Shown piece after piece: positions 44,514 through 53,740 of a stretch of 64,000 nucleotides of DNA. Numbering within the stretch: position 1 is the first letter of the stretch; each line of letters starts with the position of its first letter. This stretch comes from Collinsella sp. AM18-10 (GTDB lineage Bacteria; Actinomycetota; Coriobacteriia; Coriobacteriales; Coriobacteriaceae). Under the pieces are notes generated by a model, which saw only the letters and a program-made list of their open reading frames with translations, made no database searches and was not told where the DNA came from. A program made the position numbers and the translations under genes. The DNA lies in the NCBI RefSeq assembly GCF_003471585.1, contig NZ_QRJO01000006.1, forward strand, positions 318 through 64,317, written 5' to 3'.

Positions 44514-46325
44514 CTACTCGTCCACCTTGAGGATCGCCATAAAGGCCTCCTGCGGAACCTCGACCGATCCGATGGCTTTCATGCGCTTCTTGCCCTCTTT
44601 CTGCTTCTCGAGCAGCTTGCGCTTACGCGAGATATCGCCGCCGTAGCACTTAGCAAGAACGTCCTTGCGACGCGCCTTGACGGTGGAACGGGCGATGATC
44701 TTGTTGCCGATAGCACCCTGGATGGGCACCTCGAACAGCTGACGCGGGATGATCTCCTTGAGCTTGTCGCACAGGCCACGGGCCAGGCCATATGCCTTGT
44801 CCTTATGGACGATAAACGAAAGCGCGTCCACCTCGTCGCCCGAAAGCAAAATATCGAGCTTCACGAGCTCGGAGGGACGGTACTCGTTGAACTCGTAGTC
44901 GAGCGAGGCGTAACCCTTGGTGCGGCTCTTGAGCTGATCGAAGAAGTCCAAGATGAGCTCGGCGAGCGGCATATCAAAGCGCATCTCGACCGATTTGCTC
45001 GTCAGGTGGATCATGTCGGTCGTGACGCCGCGGTGCTCGATGGCGAGCTGCATGACGGCACCCGTGTACTCAGGCGGGCAGATGATCTTTGCCTTGAGGT
45101 AGGGTTCCTCAATACGATCGATGCGGGTGGCCTCGGGAAGGTCCTGCGGACTGCGGACATCGATCATCTCGCCGTCGGTCTTGTAGACGTGATAGTCAAC
45201 TGAGGGACTCGTGGCAATGAGGTCCAAGTTGAACTCGCGCTCCAGGCGTTCCTTGACGACTTCCATGTGCAGCAGGCCCAGGAAGCCCACGCGGAAGCCA
45301 AAGCCGAGCGCCACCGAGGTCTCGGGCTCCCACACCAACGACGGGTCGTTGACGTGCAGCTTATCGAGGGCGTCACGCAGGTTCTCGTAGTCCTTGTTGT
45401 CGATCGGGAACAGGCCCGTGTAGACCATGGGCTTGGCCTCGCGGTAGCCCGGCAGAGGCTCGGGGCAGGGGTTCGAAGCCCACGTAAGGGTATCGCCCAC
45501 GCGCACAGCCTCGGGGTCCTTCAGACCCGTGACCACATAGCCAACCTCGCCGACGGTCAGAGCATCGACCGGCGTCTCGGCAGGGCGCTTGACGCCCACG
45601 CCGTCGACCAAGAAGTCACCCTTGGCCTGCATCATGCGCAGGGTATCGCCCTTTTTGATAGAGCCGTCAAAGACGCGCACCGTGGCGACGACACCACGAT
45701 ACTCGTCGAAGTACGAATCCAGGATGAGCGCCTTGAGCGGCGCGTTCGCATCGCCCTTGGGCGGAGAGATCAAAAAGACAATGGACTCCAGCAGATCATG
45801 GATGCCCTCGCCGGTCTTGCCCGAGACGCACACGGCATCATCGACAGGGATCGCCAGGTCATCCTCGATCTCGGTCTTGACCTCATCGGGGTGTGCCGAC
45901 GGCAGGTCGATCTTGTTGATGGCCGGCACAATGTCCAGATTGGCGTTCATGGCGAGCGTCGCGTTGGAGACGGTCTGCGCCTCGACACCCTGGGTGGCAT
46001 CGACGACGAGCACCGCGCCCTCGCAGGCGGCCAGAGAACGCGAGACCTCGTAGGTAAAGTCAACGTGGCCCGGCGTATCGATCAGATTGAACTGATACGT
46101 CTCACCATCGTCGGCGTCATAGGAAACGCGGACGGCATTGGACTTGATCGTAATGCCGCGCTCGCGCTCGATATCCATGGTGTCGAGCAGCTGCGACTCC
46201 ATGTCGCGTTCGTCGACGGTATGGGTGAGCTCGAGGATGCGGTCACTGATCGTGGACTTGCCATGGTCGATGTGCGCAACGATCGAGAAGTTGCGGATGT
46301 GGGAAATGTCAATTGAAGTATTCAT
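44514..46325 (-). CDS. lepA: Elongation factor 4
   Basis: LepA is a ribosome-bound GTPase linked to translation initiation and back-translocation. The 603-residue protein has an EF-G-like G domain ([20 protein letters not shown]), domains II, III and V, and the LepA-specific C-terminal domain ending in [26 protein letters not shown] start it at ATG 46325, where homology begins ([22 protein letters not shown]). The ribosome-binding site is weak (GGTAAG), and the open frame to 46385 runs into the rpsT terminator. Confidence 0.96.
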   Translation of the reverse strand: MNTSIDISHIRNFSIVAHIDHGKSTISDRILELTHTVDERDMESQLLDTMDIERERGITIKSNAVRVSYDADDGETYQFNLIDTPGHVDFTYEVSRSLAACEGAVLVVDATQGVEAQTVSNATLAMNANLDIVPAINKIDLPSAHPDEVKTEIEDDLAIPVDDAVCVSGKTGEGIHDLLESIVFLISPPKGDANAPLKALILDSYFDEYRGVVATVRVFDGSIKKGDTLRMMQAKGDFLVDGVGVKRPAETPVDALTVGEVGYVVTGLKDPEAVRVGDTLTWASNPCPEPLPGYREAKPMVYTGLFPIDNKDYENLRDALDKLHVNDPSLVWEPETSVALGFGFRVGFLGLLHMEVVKERLEREFNLDLIATSPSVDYHVYKTDGEMIDVRSPQDLPEATRIDRIEEPYLKAKIICPPEYTGAVMQLAIEHRGVTTDMIHLTSKSVEMRFDMPLAELILDFFDQLKSRTKGYASLDYEFNEYRPSELVKLDILLSGDEVDALSFIVHKDKAYGLARGLCDKLKEIIPRQLFEVPIQGAIGNKIIARSTVKARRKDVLAKCYGGDISRKRKLLEKQKEGKKRMKAIGSVEVPQEAFMAILKVDE

Positions 46326-46349
46326 GCGGACTATCTTACCCGAGCGGTA

Positions 46350-46387
46350 CAAAAAATGGAGCCTGTTCCATAAAACAGGCTCCATTT
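46350..46387 (-). terminator. Terminator after rpsT
   Basis: A 14-bp perfect stem (46374-46387 with 46354-46367) is followed on the minus strand by TTTTTTG. It separates rpsT from the lepA-dus-hemW genes, so lepA needs its own promoter or read-through. Confidence 0.88.
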
Positions 46388-46421
46388 ATGCGCGTAATCT
46401 GTGTGGTGTGAAATTTACAAC

Positions 46422-46688
46422 TTAGGCGTTGATGCTGTTCACGAGCTTGGCAAGACCGGACTTGCGGTTGGAAGCCTGGTTCTTGTGGATAACATGCTTG
46501 GCGGCAGCCATGTCGAGACGCTTGGTGACGGTCTTGAGGGCAGTCTGGGCCTTCTCGGCGTCGCCCTCGGCGACGGCGGACTGGACGTGCTTGGTCAGCG
46601 TCTTGAGCTCGGACTTGACAGCCTTATTACGCATGCGAGCTGCCTCATTGGTGCGGATACGCTTCTTCTGAGACTTGATGTTTGCCAC
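46422..46688 (-). CDS. rpsT: 30S ribosomal protein S20
   Basis: The 88-residue basic protein matches S20 ([30 protein letters not shown] ... [19 protein letters not shown]). The start is GTG at 46686-46688, supported by AAAGGA nine bases upstream and by homology beginning at ANIKSQ. It is transcribed away from holA and has its own terminator. Confidence 0.97.
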   Translation of the reverse strand: MANIKSQKKRIRTNEAARMRNKAVKSELKTLTKHVQSAVAEGDAEKAQTALKTVTKRLDMAAAKHVIHKNQASNRKSGLAKLVNSINA

Positions 46689-46821
46689 TTCTGGAGTTCC
46701 TTTCGAGTTCCTTGCAAAAAATGTATGACACCTCTGAGACACGGTGAGGTCATGCAAGCGCCTACTATAGCACGCTCCCTCTCAAAGGGATAGAACGAAT
46801 TTGTCAAATAGGCAGGTATCA

Positions 46822-47784
46822 TCACGATTTTCTCAAGATGTCCGTAATCCAGAGCAAAAGCGCCGTCTGAGAATCGGCCGAACCCTTGAGCGCGAGCTCC
46901 ACATCAACGGCACCCTCGAGCGCTGCGATGAGCTCGGTCATCGAAAAACGACGCGCCCAGGTAAGGTGATTCTTGACCTGCCAGGACTGGAGCTTGAGCG
47001 TTGCGGCCAGCTCGCGACCCTGCCCACGCGCGTCGAGCGCCTTGGCGACGATAAGCTCGCGAATGCGACCGCACAGCAATGTGTAAGTCCACACGTAGCT
47101 CTTGGAGGGCAGGAGCTTAAAGAGCTCGAGCGAACGCCGCATATCGCGAGCCGAGACGGCGTTGAGGAAGTCCCAGGGTTGGACCTCGGCCGTACGTACA
47201 ATCCAGCGCTCAACATCGGCAAGTTCAATCTGGGGCGACTCGACCATCTGGGCAAGCTTAGCCAAGTCGTTATCGAGCATGCGCGTGTTTTCGCCCGAAC
47301 GCGAGACGAGCTCCTCGGCGGCCGCCGTCGAAATCGACTTACCGCGCTGCGTCGCCATCTGCTGAACACGGCGCGGCAGTTCCCAGCGCTTGGTACCCGA
47401 GCAATCGACGATAGCCTTCTTGTCGATCTTGGCGATTGCCTTATACAGGCGCGTATTCTTGGCAAGTGAGTCGGCGATGATGAGGCAGACCGTTGTTGGG
47501 CTGGGACTCGCCAGATACCCAACGAGCGGCTCCGAGACCGCCTTGGCGAGCTTTGAGCAGCCATCAAGGATTACCAGGCGAAACTCGCTGCCCATCGGAA
47601 AGGTGTTAAGCGATCCGATAATCGACTCGATATCGGGGTCCTTGGTCATGTCGCGCTCGTCGAGGTTGAACTCGACCATACCCGACTTTTCCAGACGCGC
47701 TTTCATACGCGAGACGGCGTGATCGCGCTTGACTCCGTCGGTACCGACGATCAGATATGCCGGCAGCAGACCGGTTTCGGACAT
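46822..47784 (-). CDS. holA: DNA polymerase III subunit delta
   Basis: HolA is the clamp-loader subunit that opens the beta sliding clamp. The 320-residue protein has the delta fold signatures (AYLIVGTDGVKRDHAVSRMK, VILDGCSKLAKA, GENTRMLDNDLAKLAQMV) and ends in a helical collar domain. ATG 47784 is preferred because GAGGGGAG precedes it; the frame is open to 47826 without a site. The comEC-holA-rpsT order is common in Gram-positives. Confidence 0.93.
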   Translation of the reverse strand: MSETGLLPAYLIVGTDGVKRDHAVSRMKARLEKSGMVEFNLDERDMTKDPDIESIIGSLNTFPMGSEFRLVILDGCSKLAKAVSEPLVGYLASPSPTTVCLIIADSLAKNTRLYKAIAKIDKKAIVDCSGTKRWELPRRVQQMATQRGKSISTAAAEELVSRSGENTRMLDNDLAKLAQMVESPQIELADVERWIVRTAEVQPWDFLNAVSARDMRRSLELFKLLPSKSYVWTYTLLCGRIRELIVAKALDARGQGRELAATLKLQSWQVKNHLTWARRFSMTELIAALEGAVDVELALKGSADSQTALLLWITDILRKS

Positions 47785-47862
47785 TGCGCTCCCCTCTCGC
47801 AGACTCTCGAATTCGTACCGTGCCATTTTAGCCCAGGGGCCAGCCGCGCGCCAACGATGTCA

Positions 47863-50166
47863 TCACGGTCGCTGGCATCGCATCGCAAAGCCCTTCGCAG
47901 TCGGCGTGACGGTAATGTCGCCGTGTTCGATGGTGCACGCGAACACACCACCCGCTTCCTTCACGGCATCAATGCAGGCATCGGACGGATGCCCGTATCG
48001 ATTCCCCTCGCCCGCGCTCGCGAGGGAAAGCTCGGGCTTCAGGACGTCCAGCAACTTACCATCGACTGAAACCTTGGAGCCGTGATGCCCAAGTTTAAGG
48101 ACATCGATATCCCCCACCTCCTGCACGAATTCCCGTTCTTGGTCGAGCTCGGCATCACCGGTGAGGAGCATACGCAGGCCCTTGCCTTCCTGAACATAAG
48201 AGAGCAGCAGGACAAGCGAGTCCTCATTTCCCTCGCCATCCACGGACTCGAATGGCCACATCACGCGGGCGCAAAATGAGCCGATGTAGACCGCATCCCC
48301 ACGGCGCACCTGCCGATACTCCACGCCAGGTCGGTTCAATACCTCGGCAGGAGCATCCTCTAGCGCCTCGGCCGCAACGACAATCGTTCCAACCGAAAAC
48401 TGTTCGAGCACATCGGGAAGACCACCCCAGTGATCCTCATCCCAATGTGTCACAAAGACGGCATCGATATGGTGCACGTTATTGCGAACCAAAGCCGCCA
48501 CCACGCGCTCGTCGAGCCCGCAGTCGACGAGCGCTACTGCGCCGCCCTGGCGGATAAGAATCGCATCGGCCTGGCCCACATCGAGCACCGTCACCGAAGG
48601 CGGAGCGAATCGATCCCAGTAGACGTACGGAATCGCAGCCAAGAACACCAGACATGCAAGCCCCACCGCCATAGGACGTGCACGGGGACGCGGCCACCTG
48701 ACCAGCAGAGCCGCCAGCAAACACGGCACTAGGTAAATCCACATGCTATCGGGCGGCACACTCACGGATGCACCCGGCACGGCGGCAAACAGCTGCTCGA
48801 AGAATAGCGCGCAACGGGCGGCAATCATGGGCACAACGAGCACCCAAGTCCGCAACGGTGCCACGAGCGAAAAGGGAACCAGCACGATCGACACAGCAAG
48901 CAGTACGCTCACCACCGGACCGATGACCGCATTTGCCAGCGGAGCAATGAGCGAGAACGTACCGAAGGCAGGAATGGTAATGGGAAGCGTCGCCAACTGC
49001 GAGCACAGCGTGACGGAAAGCATGCTGACAATGCCCGATGGCACACCCAGCTCACCCAAAGCGTAGGTGGCGTACGGGCAAAGGCACAGGATGGCAAAGA
49101 CGCTGGCACATGAAAGCTGAAAGCCCATCTCGAACAGCACCGTCGGCCTCAGTAGCACAAAGATCGACATAGTTACGAAGAGAGCCGATGCGCCGTGCCG
49201 GCGACGCCCCGCGCCGTTTACGACAAGCGTCGCGAACACCATGCAGCACGCGCGCACGGCCGAGGGAGATGCGCCCGTAAAGGCAGCGTAGCCCACAAGC
49301 GTTATCGCCAATATCGCCCGCTGAAGACCACGTGAGCACCGAGTCTTTTGCAATACGCCCTCGATTACAAACCCAACGATAGCCAAATGGCTGCCCGAGA
49401 CGGCGATAAGATGCGCCGTTCCCGTCATCGAAAACCAGTCGCCCGCCGGCTGGGCGCGCAGCTCGGCCGAACGACCGCAGACGACGCCGGCTATGAGCGC
49501 ACGCGCCGGGTCGGTCGCAGGCGCGATGGACACAAGCAGCCCATTTCGCAGCCGAAGCAGCGGCCCCGGAGAGCCCTCATCGACGGACAAAATCCGAACG
49601 GCTTTAACCTTGCGCACCTCGCCTCGGAGTGCGCGCGATCGTCCATACGCATCGTTCTCAAAACGTGAAACGCGACCGATAACACGCACGTGCGCCCCGA
49701 CCTTAAGCTCGCGGTCACACGATAGGCGAACCGTTGCCAAGTTCTTACCGTCCGCGCGTGCCTCGCAGGTATAGGAATACACGTCGTCGTTTATGGATGG
49801 ATCACCCCGCACAACAAACTCGAGGCTGCTTGCCGCTCGACCGTTGAGCGCCTTCGAAGCGCTTAGCGCGCCCACAGCCCACCACGCCGAGACGACCGCT
49901 CCCGCCACGAGACCGACGGACGCGGCATACAGCCACCGCTTCCAAGGGGCAAGCCGCGCACAAGATTGAGCCAGCACAACGAATACCGCCGCCGCAACGG
50001 GAATGGCCCATAGCAGCCCGACCGCCGGCGCCTGTTCCCTCAGCAGCGCATCAGCGGCCACGTTGAGCACCAAGGCGCAGCTCATGCACATGCCGGCACA
50101 CAGGGCCATCGTCCACGGCATCAGGGGCCGCGGAGGCATCACATGTTCGCGCTCGGTCGCACTCAT
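47863..50166 (-). CDS. comEC: ComEC/Rec2 family competence protein
   Basis: ComEC forms the inner-membrane channel for transforming DNA. The 767-residue protein has an N-terminal OB-like region, a competence domain with many membrane helices (about 210-500, GTAHLIAVSGSHLAIVGFVIEG) and a C-terminal metallo-beta-lactamase domain (VLDVGQADAILIRQGG, THWDEDHWGGLPD, LKLGHHGSK) that may degrade the non-transported strand. ATG 50166 overlaps the comEA stop (ATGA), so the two are translationally coupled. Confidence 0.94.
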   Translation of the reverse strand: MSATEREHVMPPRPLMPWTMALCAGMCMSCALVLNVAADALLREQAPAVGLLWAIPVAAAVFVVLAQSCARLAPWKRWLYAASVGLVAGAVVSAWWAVGALSASKALNGRAASSLEFVVRGDPSINDDVYSYTCEARADGKNLATVRLSCDRELKVGAHVRVIGRVSRFENDAYGRSRALRGEVRKVKAVRILSVDEGSPGPLLRLRNGLLVSIAPATDPARALIAGVVCGRSAELRAQPAGDWFSMTGTAHLIAVSGSHLAIVGFVIEGVLQKTRCSRGLQRAILAITLVGYAAFTGASPSAVRACCMVFATLVVNGAGRRRHGASALFVTMSIFVLLRPTVLFEMGFQLSCASVFAILCLCPYATYALGELGVPSGIVSMLSVTLCSQLATLPITIPAFGTFSLIAPLANAVIGPVVSVLLAVSIVLVPFSLVAPLRTWVLVVPMIAARCALFFEQLFAAVPGASVSVPPDSMWIYLVPCLLAALLVRWPRPRARPMAVGLACLVFLAAIPYVYWDRFAPPSVTVLDVGQADAILIRQGGAVALVDCGLDERVVAALVRNNVHHIDAVFVTHWDEDHWGGLPDVLEQFSVGTIVVAAEALEDAPAEVLNRPGVEYRQVRRGDAVYIGSFCARVMWPFESVDGEGNEDSLVLLLSYVQEGKGLRMLLTGDAELDQEREFVQEVGDIDVLKLGHHGSKVSVDGKLLDVLKPELSLASAGEGNRYGHPSDACIDAVKEAGGVFACTIEHGDITVTPTAKGFAMRCQRP

Positions 50167-50876
50167 ACGCAGATGCAATCTTTGATTTTGGCAAGCTTCT
50201 TCTCGCCGATTCCCGACACACGCATCAGATCGTCAACCGAGGCAAAAGCACCGTTCTTTGTCCGTTCATCGATAATCGACTGGGCCATGGAGGGACCGAT
50301 GCCCGAGAGCGTCTGTAGCTCTGCCGCGCTTGCCGTATTGATATTTACTAGGCCTGTTGCGCCACTCACGCCCGATGATGCGGAAGCCCCACCATCAACA
50401 CCGGCTTCCGCAATGGACGCCTGCTGCTCCCCTACCGTTGGAACGTGAATCTTCTGTCCATCGACGACCCTAGATGCCCGATTGAGCCCCGTAACGTCTG
50501 CCTCGGGCGCAAGCCCGCCGGCGGCATCAATCGCCTGAGCCACCCGCGCACCGTCCTTGAGACGATATACCCCGGGCGACACAACGGCGCCATCGACATC
50601 GACATAGACCTCTGCCGCGGCAGAAGCCTTAGTCGAAGAACCTTCGGATGTCTTTCCGCTCGAGGCATCACCGGATCCCGGCTCCACCAACGAGCCCGAA
50701 CCGTCGGTGCGCTCAAACGACACGCCACCGGCACCGCCGCCAAGGTTCGCCATCGCCAGTCCACTCGCCATCGCAATGACGACCAGTATCGCCATCACCA
50801 CTGCCTTATGACCGAACAGCTTGTCCGCCAAGCGGTCCATCCGTTTGACTCGTTCGTGTTGTTCGCGCTGCGCCAT
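50163..50876 (-). CDS. comEA: ComEA family DNA-binding competence protein
   Basis: ComEA is a membrane-anchored receptor for incoming DNA. The 237-residue protein has a short cytoplasmic start, one transmembrane helix (about 24-45), a SLBB domain (VYVDVDGAVVSPGVYRLKDGARVAQAI) and a C-terminal double helix-hairpin-helix (VNINTASAAELQTLSGIGPSMAQSI ... VSGIGEKKLAKI). ATG 50876 has GGAGG seven bases upstream; the longer frame to 50954 is less likely. Upstream lie an inverted repeat and a motif shared with recA. Confidence 0.93.
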   Translation of the reverse strand: MAQREQHERVKRMDRLADKLFGHKAVVMAILVVIAMASGLAMANLGGGAGGVSFERTDGSGSLVEPGSGDASSGKTSEGSSTKASAAAEVYVDVDGAVVSPGVYRLKDGARVAQAIDAAGGLAPEADVTGLNRASRVVDGQKIHVPTVGEQQASIAEAGVDGGASASSGVSGATGLVNINTASAAELQTLSGIGPSMAQSIIDERTKNGAFASVDDLMRVSGIGEKKLAKIKDCICV

Positions 50877-50953
50877 AGCAAAACCTCCCAACACCATCGT
50901 GTCAGAAAAAGAGTCTTGCAACAGCCATGCTTCAAAAACGGTTATCGCGGTCA

Positions 50954-50971
50954 AACCAAAAGCCGACCAAA
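50954..50971 (-). promoter_or_regulatory. TTTGGTC-type motif upstream of comEA shared with recA
   Basis: On the minus strand the 18-base TTTGGTCGGCTTTTGGTT differs by one base from 22197-22180 upstream of recA. It lies 78 bases before the comEA start codon. A shared activator is inferred. Confidence 0.5.
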
Positions 50972-50985
50972 ACCTTGCACAAATC

Positions 50986-51021
50986 TGTCCATTTATTCAG
51001 GCACACGTCAGCAAATGGACA
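50986..51021. promoter_or_regulatory. Inverted repeat upstream of comEA
   Basis: TGTCCATTT (50986-50994) is perfectly complementary to AAATGGACA (51013-51021), with 18 bases between. It has no T-tail and sits just above the shared recA/comEA motif, so it is a candidate operator. Confidence 0.45.
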
Positions 51022-51044
51022 CTTAGCCGCAAAATGCCCAGATA

Positions 51045-51079
51045 GCAAAAGACCGACGATGCAGACGCATCGTCGGTCT
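51045..51079 (-). terminator. Terminator after thiI
   Basis: A 13-bp perfect stem (51067-51079 with 51050-51062) around a four-base loop is followed on the minus strand by TTTTGC. It ends the mIHF-gmk-rpoZ-thiI operon. Confidence 0.88.
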
Positions 51080-51089
51080 ATACACAAAT

Positions 51090-52334
51090 TTACTCGTGAT
51101 CTTGGTAAATCTCACGCGGAGCAAGCTCCGAATGTTTGCGTTTTAAGGTCTTAGGGGCCTTATACGTGTTGCTCTCGAAGTCGATGTACTCGGTCTGCTT
51201 GAGCAGGCGCTCGATCATCTCCTCGTGATCGAACAACTCCCAGGCCTCATGCACAGCATCGAGTTTAGCGTGCGTCTCGGGACGGCGCGGCATAAATAGC
51301 GTGCAGCAGTCGGGAGCGGCCTCAGTCGAAATATCGAACGTACCGATCTCCTCGGCGCGCGCGATGATCTCCTGCTTGTCCGAACCGATGAGCGGACGGA
51401 ACACGGGAATCTTCACGGCCTCGTTGACGGCCATGATGTTCTCAAGCGTTTGGGAGGCAACCTGCCCAAGCGATTCGCCCGTAACGATGGCCTTGGCGCC
51501 CTCGATGTGTGCAATGCGCTCGGCAACCGAATACATAATGCGGCGATACATGATCACGCGAAGATTGCTGGGACAGGTGACCGAAATCTCACGCTGACAG
51601 TCGCCAAACGGCACCACGTATAGGCGGCCGATCTGGACACCCGGCTCAAGCGCACGGATGATGTCCTGCACCAAATACTCGCTCGTATCGGGCGTCTGCG
51701 GACGACCAGAGAAATGTACCGGCACGCACACCGCGCCGCGACGCGCGAGCATCCAGGTCGCCACCGGAGAATCGATACCCGACGACAAAAGCGTCACGAC
51801 CTTGCCGGCAGAACCCACCGGCAGACCGCCCACGCCGCGCTCGGAGCGCGCGTACACATAAACGCTACCCTGGACCACCAGTACGTGCACCATCGCGTCG
51901 GGGTCGTGCATTTGAACCTTTTTATCGGGGAAGGCCTCACACAACACCTCGCCCACCTGACGATTGATGTCAATCGAGGTGAGCTCATAGTCGGTATTGG
52001 AGCGCTTAGCGTGCACCTTAAACGAATCGAAGGAACCAAACTCGCGCAGCGCCTTCACGGCGGCGGCACAGTACTCCTGAGGGTCCCGATTGGTGTGATA
52101 CGCCAAAGACACGCGAGCAACGCCGGGAACGGTGCGAATGACACGCGCCGCCTCGTCGGCCTGATGCTCGTTAAAGGTCACGAGGATATAACCGGAAATT
52201 CGAGACACGGCATTCACGGAAAAGGCGGCCAAGGCCGCCTTGATGTTATCCATGAGGATATGCTCAAAATGTGCGCGGTTCTTACCCTTCAGTCCAACCT
52301 CGTGATAGTGGACCAGGCAGACGCGAGCCGCCAT
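51090..52334 (-). CDS. thiI: tRNA 4-thiouridine synthetase ThiI (without rhodanese domain)
   Basis: ThiI adenylates and thiolates U8 of tRNA. The 414-residue protein has an N-terminal ferredoxin-like and THUMP region (about 1-165) and a PP-loop ATPase domain with TLLSSGIDSPVATWML. It ends without the C-terminal rhodanese domain of E. coli ThiI, so sulfur probably comes directly from a cysteine desulfurase, as in Bacillus. The ATG follows the rpoZ stop directly (TAAATG). Confidence 0.93.
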   Translation of the reverse strand: MAARVCLVHYHEVGLKGKNRAHFEHILMDNIKAALAAFSVNAVSRISGYILVTFNEHQADEAARVIRTVPGVARVSLAYHTNRDPQEYCAAAVKALREFGSFDSFKVHAKRSNTDYELTSIDINRQVGEVLCEAFPDKKVQMHDPDAMVHVLVVQGSVYVYARSERGVGGLPVGSAGKVVTLLSSGIDSPVATWMLARRGAVCVPVHFSGRPQTPDTSEYLVQDIIRALEPGVQIGRLYVVPFGDCQREISVTCPSNLRVIMYRRIMYSVAERIAHIEGAKAIVTGESLGQVASQTLENIMAVNEAVKIPVFRPLIGSDKQEIIARAEEIGTFDISTEAAPDCCTLFMPRRPETHAKLDAVHEAWELFDHEEMIERLLKQTEYIDFESNTYKAPKTLKRKHSELAPREIYQDHE

Positions 52335-52616
52335 TTAGGCTTCAGCAACCTTGTGGCCGAGCGCATTCTCGTAACGGGCCTCGTCGTAAGAGATGTCGCC
52401 GTCGACAATCTCGTCCATAGCCATCGAGATGGTATCGGCACCGGAAAGCCCGATGGTGATGTCATCGACATCCTGGACGGCAAGCACGCGGTTGTGCTGG
52501 CCACGCAGCATGCTATTGATGTCGCAGGCGCGCTTGGAGGCAAGCGAAGCGAGCAGGAAGCGGTTGTGATCGGTCTTCTCCAGAAGATCGTCAATGCAAG
52601 GCTTTACAACGGACAC
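52335..52616 (-). CDS. rpoZ: DNA-directed RNA polymerase subunit omega
   Basis: The 93-residue protein matches omega, which helps RNA polymerase assembly (MSVVKPCIDDLLEKTDHNRFLLASLASKRACDIN..., where the variable loop HNRVLAVQDVDDITIGLSGADTIS replaces the usual LxxxQxK pattern, then AMDEIVDGDISY). The start is GTG with GAGG just upstream. It sits between gmk and thiI; gmk-rpoZ is a conserved pair. Confidence 0.92.
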   Translation of the reverse strand: MSVVKPCIDDLLEKTDHNRFLLASLASKRACDINSMLRGQHNRVLAVQDVDDITIGLSGADTISMAMDEIVDGDISYDEARYENALGHKVAEA

Positions 52617-52621
52617 GGACC

Positions 52622-53191
52622 TCAGATCCTTTCATGCATATCGAGAACGCGAACGAGCTCATCGGTCGCGCGGTCGAGATCGTCATTAACCACGACGTCG
52701 TCGTAGCGGTCGGCAAGGGCAAGCTCATCGGCGGCGTTTGCCATACGCAGCTCAATCGTCTCGGGCGTCTCGGTACCGCGACCGACTAGACGCTCGCGGA
52801 GCACCTCAAGCGAAGGCGGCTTGATAAAAATCAGCACGGCCTCGGGAAAACGCTCCTTCACCTGCAGGGCGCCCTGGACATCGATCTCCAAGATCAGGGA
52901 CGAGCCAGAGGCGAGCTTGGATGTGACCTCGCTCACCAACGTGCCGTAGCAGTTACCGTGGACCTCGGCCCACTCAACAAACTCACCGTTTGCCACGCGG
53001 CGGTCGAACTCCTCGCGCGTCAGAAAAAAGTAGTTGACGCCGTCGACCTCACCTTTGCGTGGTGCTCGCGTGGTAGCCGAAACCGTCAGGCCGAGGTTCG
53101 AGCGGAGCTCGCGCACACGAGTGACGAGCGTGCCCTTGCCCGCGCCTGACGGTCCAGAAATCACAAAGAGCTTGGAATCCTGAGCGCTCAC
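52622..53191 (-). CDS. gmk: Guanylate kinase
   Basis: Gmk phosphorylates GMP to GDP. The 189-residue protein has the P-loop SGPSGAGKGTLV, the GMP-binding VSATTRAPRKGEVDGVNYFF and EWAEVHGNCYGT. The start is GTG, immediately after the mIHF stop (TAAGTG). Length and motifs are normal. Confidence 0.96.
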   Translation of the reverse strand: MSAQDSKLFVISGPSGAGKGTLVTRVRELRSNLGLTVSATTRAPRKGEVDGVNYFFLTREEFDRRVANGEFVEWAEVHGNCYGTLVSEVTSKLASGSSLILEIDVQGALQVKERFPEAVLIFIKPPSLEVLRERLVGRGTETPETIELRMANAADELALADRYDDVVVNDDLDRATDELVRVLDMHERI

Positions 53192-53500
53192 TTATTTGGT
53201 CAGCTGCTCGAGGAGCTGCTCGCGCTGACGGACGCCGAGGCCCTGGACGCGACGGGTAGCGGAGATACCGAGCTCCTCCATGATCTTGGCGGCCTTGGCC
53301 TTGCCATAACCGGGGAGAGACTCGATGAGGGTGGAAACCTTCATGCGGGAAGCGATGGGGTCATCGGAGTTGAGCACAGACTCGAGGGACTTCTCGCCCT
53401 TCTTGATCTGCTCGCGAAGCTCAGCGCGGGCGTGACGTGCGGCAGCAGCCTTCTCAAGAGCCTGCTTGCGCTGCTCGTCGGTAAGCTGAGGGAGTGCCAT
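53192..53500 (-). CDS. mihF: Integration host factor, actinobacterial type (mIHF)
   Basis: This 102-residue basic nucleoid protein resembles mycobacterial and Streptomyces mIHF/sIHF: a long N-terminal helix (LTDEQRKQALEKAAAARHARAELREQIKKG) followed by a helix-two-turn-helix DNA-binding core (SLPGYGKAKAAKIMEELGISATRRVQGLG). It is unrelated to proteobacterial HU-like IHF. ATG 53500 has GGAGG five bases upstream. The mihF-gmk-rpoZ order is typical of actinobacteria. Confidence 0.93.
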   Translation of the reverse strand: MALPQLTDEQRKQALEKAAAARHARAELREQIKKGEKSLESVLNSDDPIASRMKVSTLIESLPGYGKAKAAKIMEELGISATRRVQGLGVRQREQLLEQLTK

Positions 53501-53600
53501 TCGAACCTCCAAATAGTTGGGTTATATCTGATGCAGTAATTGACATTTTAGCACGTCAAACGCACTAAATGCCCAATCGACGGCTCCATAGATTAGACGA

Positions 53601-53694
53601 TACCTGCGAAAAGTGCAATATACGGAGGTCAAAGTTAAGCCCCTGACCTGCGATTCCACACAAAGGGTAGGAAAGTTTTCGCAGGTACAGGGGC
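53601..53694 (-). repeat. Overlapping inverted repeats between pyrF and mihF
   Basis: TACCTGCGAAAA (53601-53612) is complementary to 53676-53687. An overlapping second pairing joins 53639-53653 with 53679-53694 (GCCCCTG plus ACCTGCGA, one bulge). The two pairings share the 53679-53687 strand and are mutually exclusive. It may act as the pyrF terminator or as a switch before mihF; the T-tail is weak. Confidence 0.6.
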
Positions 53695-53740
53695 AAATTT
53701 GTGCTAATGGAACCCAAAAGTGGTGACTTAGGGGAATCTT

